Source: Lepus europaeus
Taxonomy: Eukaryota; Chordata; Mammalia; Lagomorpha; Leporidae
Length of the DNA stretch: 64,000 nucleotides
NCBI RefSeq assembly: GCF_033115175.1
Contig: NC_084838.1
Span: 47,223,468-47,287,467, forward strand
Reading direction: 5' to 3'
Shown: positions 32,872 to 45,324 of the stretch, piece by piece
Layout of the letters: every line of letters starts with the position of its first letter
How positions within the stretch are numbered: the first letter of the stretch is position 1
Program-made: the position numbers and the translations under genes
Notes under the pieces: model-generated
What the model was told of the DNA's origin: nothing
Seen by the model: the letters and a program-made list of their open reading frames with translations, nothing else
Databases searched by the model: none

Positions 32872-33310
32872 TTCTGGCTATATGATGCCTGATACAAGGC
32901 AATGAAAAGGGAGAGGATTATTCATGTCCTCATAGGCTGTCTAGGTTTCTCCAGCAATAAAAATAAAATTACATGGTTTTATAAGTTCTGTAAAGGAAAT
33001 ATAAAGAGCAAGCAGGTACTTGGGGGAGGTGAAGGGTGAGCTGAGACCTGAAGGTTAAAGACAAGTCAGCCGTGGAAAGAGCTGGAAGGAGAGCCTTTCA
33101 GGTAGAGAAAACTGCAGTTCTCAAAGACCTGATGGGAAAGAACTTGAGATGTTTAAGAAACACAAAAAAGACTTATTTGAGTTGGAGTGAAAGGAATAAT
33201 GAAGCTGGTACTAAGATAGCTTGGGATTGGGTTAGGGGTGGCAGATCATAATAGAGTTCCATTTGTATTTTAGATCAGTAAACCGTGAAAGAGTTTTAAG
33301 CAAGATAGTG

Positions 33311-33631
33311 GGGCTGGCACTGTGGCGCAGCGGGTTAGAGCCCTGGCCTGAAGTGCAGCAACCCATATGGCACTGGTCTAGTTCCAGTTGCTTCTCTACC
33401 GATCCAGCTCTCTGCTTTGGCCTGGGATAGCAGTAGAAGATGGCCCAAGTCCTTGGGCCCCTGCACCCACATGAGAGACCCTGAGGAAGCTCCTGGCTTC
33501 AGATCGGTGCAGCTCCGGTTATTGCAGTCATCTGGAGAGTAAGCCAGCGGATGGAAGACCTCTCTCTCTGTCTCTACCTTTCTCTGTAACTCTGTCTTTC
33601 AAATAAATAAAATAAATCTTTAAAAAAAAAG
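33311..33631 (+). mobile_element. CSINE (first of a tandem pair)
   Basis: GGGCTGGCACTGTGGCGCAGCG head and TTCAAATAAATAAAATAAATC tail. Confidence 0.93.
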
Positions 33632-33649
33632 AAAAAAAGTGGCATGATG

Positions 33650-33932
33650 GGGCTGGTGCTATGGTGGAGTGAGTTAAGCCCTGCCTGCAGCACCAGCATC
33701 CCATATGGGTGCCCGTTCAAGTCCAGGCTGCTCCATTTCCGATTGAGCTCACTGCTCCTGGGAAAGCACCTGGGAAAGCAGCAGAACATGGTGCAAATCC
33801 TCAGGTCCCTGCACCCATGTGGGAGACCTGGATGAAGCTCCTGGCTCCTGGCTTGGTCTGGCCAGGCTTGGCCATTGCAGCCATTTGGAGAGTGAGCCAG
33901 CAGATGAAAGATTTTCTCTCTTTTTCTCTTTC

Positions 33933-33971
<39 letters not shown>

Positions 33972-34053
33972 CTTTCCTCTTCCCTTCTGCCTCCCTCCCT
34001 CCCTCCCTCCTTCTTTCTCTCTGTAACTCTGCCTTTCAAATAAATAAATAAAT
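33650..34053 (+). mobile_element. CSINE with 110-base pyrimidine tract
   Basis: GGGGCTGGTGCTATGGTGGAG head, CCTTTCAAATAAATAAATAA tail. Its CT block has expanded to about 33910-34022, making it the longest CSINE here. Confidence 0.93.
33910..34022 (+). repeat. (TTTCTC)n/(CCCT)n polypyrimidine tract
   Basis: Almost unbroken C/T over about 110 bases, with mirror-symmetric TTTCTC units and CCTCCCTCCCTCC near 33990-34008. It is capable in principle of triplex formation. Confidence 0.9.
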
Positions 34054-34411
34054 GAAATGGTATGAAATGACATGTGCTTCAAAGAGATCACTTTGGGATG
34101 CCAGTCACACGTTGGAGACAGCTAGAGTGGGTACAAGAGGCCAGGTTGAAGTTGAGAGGAGACTCATTTTGGTAGGCCAGATGACAGTTGTGGTGACTGA
34201 GATAAACTGGGCACAGTGGAGACAGAAAGAACAAGACTCATCCAAGCTTATTTTTGTTAAGTTACATGGGATGTATTTGCTCCAGGCTAATATCTGTGAT
34301 CACCAAAGGTAATTTTTCAGGCATACCCTTGGTGATCCATTTGCATATAAGGTCTTCACTGTTAACTTTTTTTTTTTTATAATAAGCAAGTAATCTCATT
34401 TATCATGAAAT

Positions 34412-34723
34412 ATTTCTCTTTTTTTAAGATTTTATTTATTTATTTGAGAGGTAGAGTTATAAACAGTGAGAGGGAGAGACAGAGAGAAAGATCTTCCTTC
34501 CATTGGTTCACTCCCCAGATGGCCCCAACGGCTGGAGCTGCGCTGATCCAAAGCCAGGTGCCAGGAGCTTCTTCCAGGTCTCCCATGTGGTGCAGGGGCC
34601 CAAGCACTTGGGCCATCCTCCACTGCTTTCCCAGGCCATAGCAGAGAGCTGGATTGGAAGAGGAGCAGCTGGGACTAGAACCGGTGCCCATATGGGATGC
34701 CAGTGCACCATGGGGCCGGCCCC
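34412..34723 (-). mobile_element. CSINE with 11-bp target duplication
   Basis: TATCATGAAAT at 34401-34411 and 34724-34734; TAAGATTTTATTTATTTATTTG start and GGGGCCGGCCCC head. Confidence 0.95.
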
Positions 34724-34734
34724 TATCATGAAAT

Positions 34735-35992
34735 CTTTAACTGGATGGCCTTAAACCAGGTTAGGCACCCTGAACTTTAGATGTTGATATAAATAATTTA
34801 CTTTGTCTTAGTTTGGGCCTGAAGCATGAATTTCCTAGCTTTGGCTGAGGCTCAAATTCCTGAGTATCCCCTCATGTGTTTCATATGTATACCCAGAACA
34901 AATGCATATCCCTGTACATTTTAACATTTAAGTAGAATAATTTGTATTGTAATGGAAAATGTTCGCATAGTTATAAAGTTAAGAAAGTGATTCCAATATG
35001 TTGTTACTAGATAGATATAAAGCCTTAGCTTACAATTTCAGTTGTCAATGTCCAATTTAATTTTTTTGAAAAATCTCAGATATGTCTAATTTTCAGAAAT
35101 ACCTACCCTTTGACACAAGTCATATTCCCAAGAAATGCTGGTGTTTAATAGGGTAGATCAAGATGTTCCCATCACTGAAATCATGCAACGACAGCTTTTT
35201 GTGTCACAGAAAAATTACATACATAAAAATGAGTTATCTATACTTCAAGATTTTCAGCAATATCTTTTTTAAGCTTGTGGTGCCTCTGATGGTTATCTAG
35301 GGTAGAACCTGATCTAAGGTGATATCTAAGTTTCAGATTATTTAGTTGTTTTATGAGCCAGCATCTGATTTGGTACATGATGATTAAGTTCATTATTTCT
35401 ACAAATAAACTATTGGCATTTCATAATGTTCTGCAAAAACCTCAGGATAACCAGATGTGCCGCATACCAGTTCTTGTTAAAAACACACCCACAAATGTCA
35501 AATGACACAGACATGGTAGAAGTTTCTCATTTCACATCTGCAGCAGGATACGTGAGCTCAAGCTGGCTGTCTTCCAGGCAGTGGCAGTGATAAGGGACAC
35601 AGAGACTTTCTGTCTGGCTCTGCCACTTTCATGTGGCTTCTAAGGTTGCAGAGTTGCTCTCCACCAAGCTGGGGCCCAGGGACAAAAGTGTGGAGGAGCA
35701 TGCATGGGAAGGCTATATGGGCTGGGCTTGCAGGAGCACACTTTACTTCCATTGACATCCCATTGGCTGGAACTTAGCCATAGCCAATTCAAGGTATGCT
35801 GGGAAATCAAGCTCTGTGCCCAGAAAGGAGGAGCGGGAACTGTTTGGTTAATATTTAGACCATCTCTGCCATGCTCCTGATCCATTTGGGAAAACAGTCC
35901 AGCAACCAAAATATATTGGCATTGGTGTGAGTTGGCCCGGGGGGTTGGACTGTCATGATGGGGCACATTGTAGAGATCCAAAACAGATTTTT
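34735..35992. other. AT-rich single-copy intronic DNA
   Basis: No gene or dispersed repeat recognised. Confidence 0.4.
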
Positions 35993-36070
35993 TAACAAAA
36001 GATTATTTATTTCAAAGATAGAATTAGGGGGAGAGAGAGACAGAGGGGGAAAGGGAGGGAGGGAGGAAGG

Positions 36071-36109
<39 letters not shown>

Positions 36110-36140
36110 TATGAATCTTCTTCCATGGAAAATCCATTTG
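35993..36140 (-). mobile_element. CSINE 3' end, truncated, with (GA)n
   Basis: AAAGATTATTTATTTCAAAG start followed by GAGA/GGGA tract to 36105, then the sequence departs from the CSINE body. The head half is absent. Confidence 0.6.
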
Positions 36141-37262
36141 GAGAATTGGAATTGTCAACCACAGGCAGCTTTGTAGTGGATTGTTTTCTCTTTTGAAAAA
36201 GAACAAGAAGTACTATTGAAATAAAAGACAATTTTTCAAGACTGTATAAATGAGAAAATAAATGATTAATTTTCCATCTTAAAATGTTGGTAGAAAGTTA
36301 CTGTTAATAATGTTTTCTTTAAAAAACAACACTTGTCCATATGTTAGTTAGCTGGGTTTAGTCACTCACCATATATATAAATCCATGCTACAAAATGTCA
36401 TGTTGTACACGAAAAATGCATACTATTTTATCTCTCAAAAATGAAAACAAATTATAAAACAACAAAAATAAAAGAGCAAGCTGAAAAAACAAAGTAAAAT
36501 AAAACCAAACCCTGACCCCAGGGGGCTTTTTAAAGACCCTTTAGTGCCATCCTCAGCTAATACTACCCTGGGTATTAACCATGCAGCAAACTGGCACTCA
36601 TTTGCATATATTATTTCATGTGATCACCAAAATAATTGTCAGGTGGCTGCTTTTAATCCCCATTTTATAGCTGAAGAACCAAGGCTGCAAAAAGTTACCT
36701 AATTTTGCAAAAGTCATACAAAGCTAAGCTCTGGTTTGCTCTTAAACTATTAAGTAAAAAACAGGTCTCTTGTGTATATGTCTATTTTTTTAATAAAAAA
36801 GAAAAATTATCACCTAAAAACATTACAACCCTAACCTCACAAAAAATAGCTTTTTCAAGAAAGACTTTTAAAAGACTTCTAGCTTCTGACAAAATGAGTT
36901 AAACACACTGGGGTCCTTTTTTCTGCCTGTGGAGGGCGAGCTCCTTGCCCTGTGCACATGACCAGTTTGGATCCTGAGAGCTGTTTACAAGTCACTGTGG
37001 CTTGCCCTGACATAGTGGACCAGGGTGTGGCTGGAATTCTGGCTTCTGTGGCAAAAGGAGGGAAAGGCGCCGCTGCCCCTGTGAGAAGAAGCAAGAGCTG
37101 GGCCAGGCCGGGTCTCAGCAGACTGCGTAGCAGTAGACTTAGGAGCACCCCAGCGACTGCAGCATGTGGGCCCTGGGGGATCCTAACACAGAGCCTGACT
37201 GTGGGTAGGGCCGGAAGCATCATGTGGTTTGGAGAATGGGATGCAGTAATGTTTTTATTTTA
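36141..37262. other. AT-rich intronic DNA with a MIR trace
   Basis: No gene recognised. 36,950-37,230 is locally GC-richer with overlapping frames on both strands but no domain. Confidence 0.4.
36575..36735 (-). mobile_element. MIR fragment
   Basis: CCCCATTTTATAGCTGAAGAACCAAGG region (36657-36684) and AAAGTCATACAAAGCTAAGC follow antisense MIR order. Confidence 0.6.
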
Positions 37263-37716
37263 AGAACAATTTTTAAAATTGATACATGATAACTACATAT
37301 TTGTGGGATATAGTGTGATATTTCACATGTACAGTGTTTGATAATTGAGTCAGGATAATTAGCATAATCATCACATTAAATATCATTTTGGGTTAGAAAC
37401 ACTCAAAATTCTTCTAGCTATTTTGAAATATATAGTAAGTAATTGTTTACCATAATCACCCCACAGTGCTATAGAAATTAGAACTTAATCCTCCTGTTTA
37501 ATTTTGTTCTTATTAGCCATCCTCTCCCTATTCCCCCTCCCACTGCTTCCCTTCCCAGCCTCTGGTCGCCACTCCTCTCCTCTTTTCTTCTATGAGATCA
37601 ACTTTTTCATCTCCCACTTGAGTCAGATCACTTACTGATTGATCTTTCTGTGCCTGACTTACTTTGCGTTAACACAATGTCCTCCTGGCTCATCCATGTT
37701 GTAAATGACAGAATTT
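37263..37716 (-). mobile_element. Old L1 (L1M type) 3' end, antisense
   Basis: GATACATGATAACTACATAT, CTTCTAGCTATTTTGAAATA, CCACAGTGCTATAGAAATTAG, CTTCTATGAGATCAACTTTT and TGTCCTCCTGGCTCATCCAT are successive blocks of an old mammalian L1 3' end. Confidence 0.8.
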
Positions 37717-38047
37717 GTGTGTGTGTGTGTGTTTAAGATTTTATTTATTTGAAGGGTAGCGTTACAGACAAAGAGAAGGAGAGACAGAGAGAGAGGTCTT
37801 CCATCCACTGGCCACAGATGGCCTCATTGGCTGGAGCTGCACCGATCTAAAGCCAGGAGCCAAGAGCTTCCTCCAGGTCTCCCACGTGGGTGCAGGGGCT
37901 CAAGTACTTGGGCCATCTTTCACTGCTTTCCCAGGCACATTAACAGGAAGCTGGATTGGAAGTGGAGCTTCTGGGACTTGAACCAACATTTATATGGCAT
38001 GCTGACATTGCAGGTTATGGCTTAATCCACTACATCAACTTTGCCCC
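37717..38047 (-). mobile_element. CSINE beside a (GT)n run
   Basis: (GT)9 at 37715-37732, then TTTAAGATTTTATTTATTTG start. Head decays at CTACATCAACTTTGCCCC. Confidence 0.88.
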
Positions 38048-39019
38048 TATGCACAGCGTATTGAGATGCAAAGGTGTTCAAACCCAATTTTTCCAAATTG
38101 GTTCTGTGAAACACCAATTTTGTCAGAAGCTCTACAAAAGGATTTTAGACAATCTTAATTTTAAAGAAATTTAGAGAATCTTATATGTTTAATATTTACT
38201 GTGCATTAACATTTTAAAAAGGAAACTTGCAGTTCAACTTATTTAACCCATAAAATAAAGAAAACTTACTTTAGGCCACTTTAAAAAGAGATCCTTATTA
38301 ATATCCTGTGGAATTAGCCTTTTTTGGGAAGTGGCTTTGTGAAACATGTTGTAAATGGTGTGTGCAAAGATGATAATGTTAGAAATCCAATATCCATATT
38401 CTGGTGGAGTGTATCCTATGGATGATTCCAAAATTACTCTTTTGCTTTGACAATATAAGCAGTGACAAATATCACATAATAACCTTGGTGTCTTTTTTTG
38501 TGGTTTTAAATAAAAGAGAATTATGAAAAAATGCTGTATTTTATATTGTAAAATGCTTTTACTCTTATTTTTTCCTTCTCCTCTTTCTTTTTCTATTACC
38601 ACAAAAACTTCTTGCTCTCACTACATGAGTCACTTAAAATTGTAGTGTTTATTCTTTTCAGAAGATGTGTTAAAATTCAACTGAAGGGTAAATAAAGTTG
38701 TGGATAAAGTACATATTGCCACTAAAAGTTAGGACATTAATGTGCTGGGCTGATAACTTCATTTGATGTTTCTTTAAATTCGGGGAGCTTGAAGTATTTC
38801 AGGAACTCCCTTCTCTCCATCCCTTCTTTCCTCCCTGCCTTACTGCTACTTCCTTCCCTCCTGTAGCAAATATGTATTGATACTAAAAGCTTGGCATTAG
38901 AATTACAAGACTCATAGTATAGTGTCTCTAAATGTGTATCTGTGTATTTATATATTTTACCCCTTAATTGAATAATAAGCATTTAAAAAACTAAAAACAT
39001 TTATAATAGTCAAAAAAGT
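38048..39019. other. AT-rich single-copy intronic DNA
   Basis: A 119-codon minus frame (38243-38602) lacks recognisable features. CTTC-rich patch at 38815-38862. No gene seen. Confidence 0.4.
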
Positions 39020-39525
39020 TTTTAAAATTTAAACACAGTTTATATAATTCATATATACAGATTTAGGAACATAGTGATATTTCGCATCCTACCCTCCCTC
39101 CTACCCACACTGCCTCCCTTCCATCTCCTCCTCTTGTTCTTGCTCTTAAATTTTATAATAATCTACTTTCAGTTTACTTTATACTCATAAGATTAACCAT
39201 ATACTAAGTAGAGTTCAACAAATAGAAAAAAATAAGTGTTCCTCAGTAGTAGAGACAAGGGCTGTAACAGTGATTGAATCTCAATATGTGAATTTCACTC
39301 CTGCACATTGCATTTTTGGTACTCTATTAGTTACCACAGATCAGGGAAAAATATATGGTATTTGTCTTTTTGAAACTGGCTTATTTCACTAAGTATAATG
39401 GTTTCTAGTCACATGCATTTTGTTGCAAAAGACATGATTTCACTCTTTTTTACTTCTGAGTAGTATTCCATTATGTATATATACACCCTGCAATTTCTTT
39501 ATTCAGTCATCAGTTGATGGACCCT
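39020..39525 (-). mobile_element. L1 3' end, antisense
   Basis: GATTTAGGAACATAGTGATA, TAGTTACCACAGATCAGGG, GTATAATGGTTTCTAGTCAC and TTTATTCAGTCATCAGTTGA parallel the L1 copies at 6.8 and 11.6 kb block by block. Confidence 0.88.
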
Positions 39526-40206
39526 GAGACCCTCTGTTTCCTCCAAGGCTTCCCGTGATTGCTGAGAAAGCCAGTGGAGAGCCAGGCATCATCCTACTGT
39601 AGTAAAAAGCCAAGGCTGCTGACCAGAACATGTCAGCACAAATCAGGGAGTGAGCGCTTCTCTTTTTTTGACAATCACAACCTGTTTGTTGAAGAAAGGA
39701 AGTATTTTAGTTTTCATGTGCGTTCTGCCCAAGTATTTGATTTGACAGGTAAGAGAAAGAGATACAAGCCCATCAGAGTAGTTGGTGACATGTTAGTTCC
39801 TGATACACTTTTTCTTTGTCTTTAGTTTTGAGGGCCAGAGTCAGGAAGAAGAAAGGGAAAACCACTCTCCAGGAAGCAAATTTCTGGGCAGAACAGAGAC
39901 ACGTGAAGAACGTGTCATATCACATAGTCATGTGTGAGTCAATAGGTAGGATTCAGGTTTGCCAGCACCCGGGGGCTGTCCACCTGAGAAAAAACCACTC
40001 CCTCTAAAGAGTTACCTTGAAGGGTCCTCCGAGTGTTTATGGAAAATACATGTTATGAAAAAGCTAGGCATGAATTTCAGAAACAGATTTTATTGCATCG
40101 AAATAAACTTGTCTTTTGATTTCTTTTTCTATGAATTTTCAGAGGTCCCTACCTGTGGCCCTGGCAGGGTGACTTCACGCATCAGGCTCTTAAGAGGAGC
40201 TGCCGG
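39526..40206. other. Single-copy intronic DNA
   Basis: An 88-codon frame (39559-39825) has no recognisable domain. No gene called. Confidence 0.4.
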
Positions 40207-40470
40207 GGCTGGGGTTGTGGCACAGCAGGTTAAGCTGCTACTTGGCAATGCCAGCATCCCATATGAGCATCGGCTTGAGTCCCGGCTGCTGCACCTGGGA
40301 AGGTAGTGGAACATGGCTTGGGTCCCTGCCACCCATATGAGGGACTCAGACTCCTGGCTCTGGACTGGCCTTGCCCACGCTGTTGCAGCTGTTTGGGGAG
40401 TGAACCAGCAGTTGGAAGATCTCTCTCCTCTCGCTTTCTCTCCCTTTCACATAAATAAAAATCAACTTTT
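40207..40470 (+). mobile_element. CSINE, internally shortened
   Basis: GGCTGGGGTTGTGGCACAGCAGG head, GGGAGTGAACCAGCAGTTGG body, CACATAAATAAAAATC tail; about 60 bases missing after GTCCCGGCTGCTGCACC. Confidence 0.88.
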
Positions 40471-40939
40471 TTTTTTTTTTTAATTTGAAGAGGAGCTTAG
40501 AGTTCTGCAGGCTTTCTGCATCACGTGTTTCATGGCATGGCCCAAAGCCTAGAGTATAACCTAGTATAGCAAAGTGCAGCAAAGCGTTGAGATATTATGT
40601 GAAAATAAATGTAGGGAACTCAGGGTTGAGCAAGTTGAAGGACTTGTTTACTGCAGGGTGTCTAGGTCTTAGATACCCTAATAGCAGCGAGGCTGTGAAT
40701 GCAACGCTTCCCTAACTCTTGGAAAGTGGTGCTTTAGATGTAGACTGTGGCTAGTCTTGAGCAACCTTTTTTCCCTTTGGGAAAAGCTGACTCAGGAACT
40801 CTGGGCTAAATCATTCCTTTGTTCTTGCACTTTCCCTGAGGGTCCAGACACAGACCTTTGCAGGCTGCTTTGTCTTTGTAGGAACCAAATGTGGGACACT
40901 GTATGGTAGAGCCCTAGTTGTTTGGAAGAGCCCTACGAG
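40471..40939. other. Single-copy spacer
   Basis: No gene or dispersed repeat recognised. Confidence 0.4.
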
Positions 40940-40944
40940 GTGCA

Positions 40945-41345
40945 GTAGGTGAAATCATGGCCCCCCAAAATGTCCACATTCTAGTCCATTAAGCCTGTGA
41001 CGACATTACTGTACGTCAGAAGGGACTTTGCATATGTGATTATCTTAAAGCTATTGACAGAGTGCTTAGGCTGGATTAACAGGGTGGGCCCAGAGTAATC
41101 ACAGGGTCCTTGTAAGGTGACAGAAGCCAAAGTTGGAGTAATGTGGGACCGTGAGCAAAGAAGTGCAGGCAAATGCTCAAAAAGGCTAGGAAGTGGATTT
41201 TCTCCTAGAGCTTCTAGAAGGAGCATAGCCCTGCCACCTGTTTCAGAGTCCTGACCACCAATCTGTCAGATCCCACATTCTTGAAGTTAGAAGCCAGTAA
41301 GTTTTTGATAATTTGCTCCTGAAGCAATGGGAAACTAATACACAG
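40945..41345 (+). mobile_element. MLT1-like MaLR LTR
   Basis: GAAATCATGGCCCCCCAAAA, GGACTTTGCATATGTGATTA, GGGTGGGCCCAGAGTAATCA, AGGGTCCTTGTAAGGTGACA and CAATGGGAAACTAATACA give near full-length MLT1 order. Confidence 0.78.
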
Positions 41346-43282
41346 GGCTTGATTTGGGTCCCACTTTTCCTGAGCTTGAGGGTAGATGGATTAATCTACT
41401 CCCCAGGGCCCTTCTAAGGCCCTGCTACCGGTAGCAGGAGATCTGCCCTAACTCACGTTTGGCCAAGGGGTCCTGCTCTCTTGCTGTCCTTCCCAAATGC
41501 CAGGAGCCAAACGTCACTTCAGCTCTGGCTTTTACAGCTCAGGCATGCAGTGACTGGACCAGTCACCAACAGACTTTGAAAGAAGTGGTGTGGTTGGCCT
41601 CTGGCCATGAAAGTCCCTGTTATTTACATAAAGAGCTGTGGGCTAAAGAGCTGGCTACTGCATTTGTACATCATCACTGAAATGCATGCCTATTGAATCA
41701 GGCGAAACAAGGACTGATATGTTAAAAGTATGACCCAAATCCTGCAGGAGAGTCTACGACTAGATGAATAAGCAGCCTGGCTTTGCCCTTATTCACCTGC
41801 TGAATACTGAAGTCTGAATTTGGCTGATGCAAGGCTTAGGGATGTTAGTAGCTGATGTATGACTTCAAAATTGAGTTAAGGACCATGGAGCAGTGAGCAA
41901 ACTCCCTCCATCAAGGAGGCTTTTGCTAATCAAGCATAATTCCTTGAGAGCATTCAATTGAGAGCTGCCAGCCTCTGATACTCCCAGCACTGGGCAGGTA
42001 AATGGACTGGTTCTAGAGGAATCTGGGAGACACACTGCAGTTATGCTGGAGAGACCATGGTTCTGGCTCCACCAGACGGCCACACTCTACGGAGGACTAA
42101 TCAAGGCTCGGGTTGGAACCAGGACAAGGTGAGCAGGAGGAACAGAGAATCATAGGAGAGCTGCAGGGCCAACAAGGCAGGTCAGGACTGCAGAGGGAGA
42201 AGGCAGGGCCGTCGACAGGGCAGAGTGGCAGCTTCCCCTGCTGCGGTAAAGACCAGTGGCCTAGGCGGCTGGATGGACCTCCACTTGGATCCTCGCTTCT
42301 GGCAACTCGGAGCTCCTTCGTTTAAGAGGAGTTGAAGGTCTTGTTACCTGGTCTTAGTTTTCTCTTTTAGGGCACTTGGGTTCTGAATTGGAGCAAATGG
42401 AGGAAAGGACAAGAACTTGAAACAAAGAATTGCTAGGTATGACAGATGTGATCAGCTTTTCCTCTGACACAATAGAGGTAGGATGTAAAGGCAAGATGGC
42501 TTTTTCTCAGCTCCTTGCTCTTCCATGGCCTCTTTTATTATTATTGTTGTTGTTATTATTATTATCTCATTCTTAGATGACTTGTCCAGCTCCCCACATC
42601 ATGCTGTCTCGTGGGTTTGGTCACCCCCAAGGATTCATTCATAAAGAGTCAGTTGCCTGGAGTCTGACTTCCACTTGATTGAATTGGGAGACAGTGGGGC
42701 CACATGCCTCGTTCTCTGAAAGGACTGGTGCGCTCACGCTTAGGGCTTTGTGAACCTACCCCCCATCCTCCCCTGATTCCAAAATAGGGTCAGCAGGTCT
42801 CTGGGGAGGTTTGCCAAGAGATCAGCAGGGAGAGATGAACAGGATAATAGAAGACTTCATTCTGGGGGGCTGGCAGCATGCTTTAAAATCACTGATCTTA
42901 ACACTTAGGCTACAATACTAGATGAAAAGACATTCCCCACTACTTCCTTCTCTTGTTCTCTTTAGAAAAACTGGAGGCGCTCCTGTCTGTCACAGTTTAA
43001 TTTTGGACTCCTGGTGGATTGAGGGTTTAGAAGCTGCATGACAAAGGGTTTTTATTTGGGGAACCAAGTCTGACCCTTGGGTAGTGGCTGCCTGGACAGG
43101 CTGTGTTAAGAAAGAATCTGAAGCCAGAAAAAGCCTGATTGATTGGCAGATGGCTGTCCTGGCTGTGCACCTGGGGAGGAGTGGGATGCCTGACACTTAC
43201 TTGGCTGTGTTTGGATTAGAGTCTGCAAGGCAGTTCTCAGTTGGCTAAAGGGTGGTTTTGTTTGTTTGTTTGTTTTGTTTTT
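41346..43282. other. Single-copy intronic DNA
   Basis: No CSINE for 1.9 kb. An (ATT)n/(GTT)n run lies at 42536-42572. Short frames without domains only. Confidence 0.45.
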
Positions 43283-43482
43283 AATTTATTTGAAAGAGTT
43301 GGGGGGAGAGAGAGAGAGAGGGAAAGACACAGCGATATAAGCCTTCCATCACTGGTTCACTCCTCAAATGGCCAGGATGGCTGGAGCTGCGCCAGCCTGA
43401 AGCCAGGAGCCAGGAGCGGAGCAGCTGAGATTTGAACCAGCACCGATATGAGATGCCAGCATCACAGGCAGCAACTTGGTTT
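43283..43482 (-). mobile_element. CSINE with central deletion
   Basis: AATTTATTTGAAAGAGTTGG start, (GA)n, GGTTCACTCCTCAAATGGCC, then CCAGGAGCC joins GGAGCGGAGCAGCTGAG directly, losing about 90 bases. Confidence 0.85.
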
Positions 43483-43505
43483 TGTTTTTTAAAACTGTGT
43501 TTTAG

Positions 43506-43862
43506 GGCCGGAGCTGTGGTGTAGCAGATAAAGCTGCTGCCTGCAGTGCCGACATCCCATATGGGTGCCAGTTTCAATCCAGGCTGCTCCACTTCTGATC
43601 CAGCTCTCTGCTGTGGCCTGGGAAAGCAGTAGAAGATGGCCTAAGTCCTTGGGCCCCTGCACCCACGTGGGAAAGCCAGAGGAAGCTCCTGGCTCCTGGC
43701 TCCTGATAAGTGCAGCGCTGGCCGTTGTGGCCATCTGGGGAGTAAACCAGCGGTTGGAAGACCTCTTTCTCTCTGTTTCTCTCTTTCTGTTTCTCTGCCT
43801 CTCCTTCTCTCTCTGTGTAACTCAGACTTTCAAATAAATAAATAAATATTAAAAAAAAAACC
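43506..43862 (+). mobile_element. CSINE with 15-bp target duplication
   Basis: AAAACTGTGTTTTAG (43491-43505) and AAAATTGTGTTTTAG (43863-43877), one mismatch. Head GGCCGGAGCTGTGGTGTAGC. Confidence 0.95.
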
Positions 43863-43877
43863 AAAATTGTGTTTTAG

Positions 43878-44205
43878 GGGCTGGCGTTGTGGCACAGCAG
43901 GTTAAACTAACTTCTTGAGACTCCTACATCTCATATCTGAGCACCTGTTCAAGTCCCAGCTACTCTGCTTCTGATTCAGATCCCTGCTAATGTACCTGGG
44001 CGGCAGTGGATGAAGGCTCAAGTATTTGAATCCCTGCCACCCAAGTGGGTGACCTTCTTTGAGTTCCTGGCTCCTGTCATTTGGCATCAGCCGGGCCCAG
44101 CCTTGGCTGTTGTGGGAATTTGGGGAGTAAACCAGTGCCTGCAGGATTTGTATTCTCATTCATTCATTCTCTCTCTCTCTCTCTCAAATAAATATTTTTT
44201 AAAAC
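43878..44205 (+). mobile_element. CSINE abutting the previous element
   Basis: GGGCTGGCGTTGTGGCACAGC head begins directly after the neighbour's target copy, so the second insertion used the first base of this element as target. Tail CTCAAATAAATA. Confidence 0.9.
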
Positions 44206-44754
44206 CTGCATCTAATATATACCTCTAGTCCAGTGTGCAATATACTTTTTTGGGTTACTCAAAGGTAAAATACTGAATATAGGATGACAAGTTACAGAGG
44301 TAGTCATCCAGTCCCTGAGCTCTGGGGACGGGTGAAGGATGAATTAAATCCTAAAGTAAGTATCTGAACAGGGAAGAGATAATGGGAATTGGAGTATATT
44401 GTGATTTTTTGGTTTTAACAACATGTAGGAGATACAGATCAATGCCTTCATCAGGGTGGTTCTAGGTGCTGTGTGGCTGGATCTGCTGATGGAAGGGTTG
44501 TTATGGTTTCAGATAGAAAATTCTCTCATTTGACCTGGTAACAGGCAGTGAAGTATGAAAGTAGAACTTGAAGCATTATGCTTAGCAAATCCCATTGGAA
44601 CTGGAGATCTACCCAATCAGTAAGTCGGGAGAGGGATAGTGTGTATTTGGAAGAATTAAGAGAGCTGAATTGGGGACAGAAGAGTGAGGGACAAACGGGC
44701 AGATTCTAGATTTCATTGATGGTGTATTTTTACCGAAAAAGCATCAAGGACGCT
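44206..44754. other. Spacer with faint trace of an old repeat
   Basis: Text around 44570-44720 vaguely resembles the unnamed family of 13.8 kb. No gene. Confidence 0.3.
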
Positions 44755-45135
44755 GGACAGGATTGGTGTAGCGGCGCAGTTTGTTAGGCTGCTGCTTACA
44801 ATGCCGGTGTCCCCTATCAGAGTGCAGTTCGAGTCCCATGTGTTCCACCTTCAGTCCAGCTTCCTACTAATGCGCCAGGGAAGGCAGTGGAGAATGATGC
44901 ACGTGGAAGGCCAGGATGGAGTTCCTGGCTCCAGGTTTCAGCCTGGCCCAGCCCTGGCTGTTGTAGCCATTTGTGGAGTGAACCAGCAGTTGGAAGCTCG
45001 CTCGCTCTCTCTCTCGCTCTCTCTCTCTCTCCCCCTCTCTCCCCCTCTCCCTCTCTCTGTGCTCTTTATCTCTGTGTTGCTCTGCTTTTCAAATACATAC
45101 ATACATAAATGTAAGTAAATCTTTTTAAAAAGAGG
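44755..45135 (+). mobile_element. CSINE with long CT tract
   Basis: GGATTGGTGTAGCGGCGCAG head; (CT)n at 44998-45060; tail TTCAAATACATACATACATAA has mutated AAAT to CATA units. Confidence 0.88.
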
Positions 45136-45324
45136 ACCATGGGTAAAACTTGAATTGTAGTTGTTACATTTCCTTCTGCCTAGTCATTTCTGGGTCAAGC
45201 AAACAAACCTGACAGTTTCCGTTGCTAGAAGAACCTATTGCTCAGTAAGGAATCCTTTCTCACAAGTCTTGATTTTTTTCCCCCAAAGGTCGTCTTGCTA
45301 TAGTTGGAGGTTTGTTTTGTTTTT

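Larger units (their letters stand above)
32945..34290 (+). repeat. Ancient dispersed repeat split by two CSINEs
   Basis: The pieces 32945-33310, 33632-33649 and 34054-34290 appear to be one old element. The sequence TTTTAAGCAAGATAGTG before the first CSINE, GTGGCATGATG between them and AAAGAGATCACTTTGGGATG after the second keep the order of the family at 13.8 kb. Confidence 0.4.
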
